Shown piece by piece: positions 63,817 to 64,000 of a stretch of DNA of 64,000 bases. This DNA is from Deltaproteobacteria bacterium (GTDB lineage Bacteria > Bdellovibrionota_B > Oligoflexia > Oligoflexales > Bog-1112). Under the pieces are notes generated by a model. That model saw nothing but the letters and a program-made list of their open reading frames with translations. It made no database searches and was not told the origin of the DNA. Position numbers and translations under genes: made by a program. Positions within the stretch are counted from its first letter, which is position 1; the number at the start of each line of letters is the position of its first letter. Location: the NCBI GenBank assembly GCA_016186945.1, contig JACPKR010000053.1, positions 89,518-153,517 of the forward strand, written 5' to 3'.

Positions 63817-64000
63817 TTAGTGGGCTGCCCGTTCTTTTTGCGATTCGATATACTGCCTGACAATTGAAATAGGTGCTCCGCCAACAGTACAAACAAAGTA
63901 TGAGTTGGTCCATAGAGTGGGTAGTCGCTGCCTGAGAACAGCAAATTCTTGCCTTAGGATTCTAGAGGATCTTCCCTTCATCCTTTTGACAGCTTTGTGA
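63817..64000 (-). mobile_element. IS200/IS605 family transposase TnpA, C-terminal part (5' end outside window)
   Basis: The frame runs off the right edge and ends at TAA 63819-63817. It reads MKGRSSRILRQEFAVLRQRL, then PTLWTNSYFVCTVGGAPISI and VRQYIESQKERAAH, the C-terminal part of a Y1 transposase including the Tyr-containing helix (catalytic Tyr in QYIESQ). The N-terminal HUH motif would lie beyond base 64000. No tnpB is visible downstream in the window. Confidence 0.87.

Noticed and set aside
63260..63913. Long minus-strand ORF of 217 residues crossing the IS end and the remnant.
   Set aside because: It is out of frame with both the transposase end and the remnant, and its sequence is low in recognisable structure.

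Overview
The window is about 64 kb of Gram-negative chromosome with moderate GC. It carries a type IV pilus assembly operon (pilMNOP and the start of pilQ, left edge), many outer-membrane and lipoproteins, LPS-type glycosyltransferase genes and periplasmic peptidoglycan enzymes. Housekeeping genes (tyrS, thyA, folA, htpG, nth, pepN, pfkA, a tRNA-Arg) are of bacterial type. The secretin lipoprotein, PilP/N/O layout and abundance of secreted proteins would fit a deltaproteobacterial or Bdellovibrionota/Oligoflexia-like lineage, but this is inference. Non-ATG starts look common: TTG or GTG, and in one case apparently CTG, sit behind good ribosome binding sites at several genes.

Layout. 1-4455: pil operon (minus). 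4.5-6.7 kb: zinc-ribbon protein, cystathionine beta-synthase-like enzyme, cyclic-nucleotide-binding protein. 6.7-19.5 kb is an accessory island. It holds a giant lipoprotein with a CE-clan (Ulp1/YopJ-like) cysteine protease domain, an orphan periplasmic binding lipoprotein, and an eight-gene minus-strand operon. That operon encodes, as separate secreted proteins, a Hint-domain protein, a divergent subtilase, several unknown coiled-coil proteins, a pretoxin/EndoU-like nuclease and a probable immunity protein. 19.7-22.0 kb: a decayed group II intron and an AbrB/PIN toxin-antitoxin remnant. 22.1-24.3 kb: a membrane protein joining FliF-like periplasmic repeats to a FliG-like cytoplasmic half, with a DsbA-like protein upstream. 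25.5-45.5 kb: envelope and housekeeping genes. 45.9-51.1 kb: a radical SAM/SPASM gene coupled to two CHASE2-type sensor kinases whose kinase modules are complementary (one keeps the histidine, the other the ATPase). 51-62.5 kb: NFACT protein, MtgA, sodium symporter, PepN, ferredoxin, Nth, HtpG, dienoyl-CoA reductase. 62.7-64 kb: a Phd/VapC pair, a remnant sharing its C-terminal tail with the giant protease, and an IS200-like transposase running off the end.

Two families of non-coding repeats are scattered between 5.9 and 62.7 kb. Family 1 (about 142 bp, inverted ends starting TAATGCGTAAGCC) has five near-complete and three partial copies. Family 2 (ends CTATAGTATT) has six copies or fragments, one carrying a nested GC-rich palindrome and a 10-bp tandem repeat. 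Both often abut genes so closely that the repeat supplies the stop codon, and in one case apparently the start codon and N-terminus.

The most unusual systems are the split polymorphic-toxin operon, the CE-protease lipoprotein and its truncated relative, the FliF/FliG-like hybrid, and the radical SAM-coupled complementary kinase pair. All functional statements come from motif reading without database searches.
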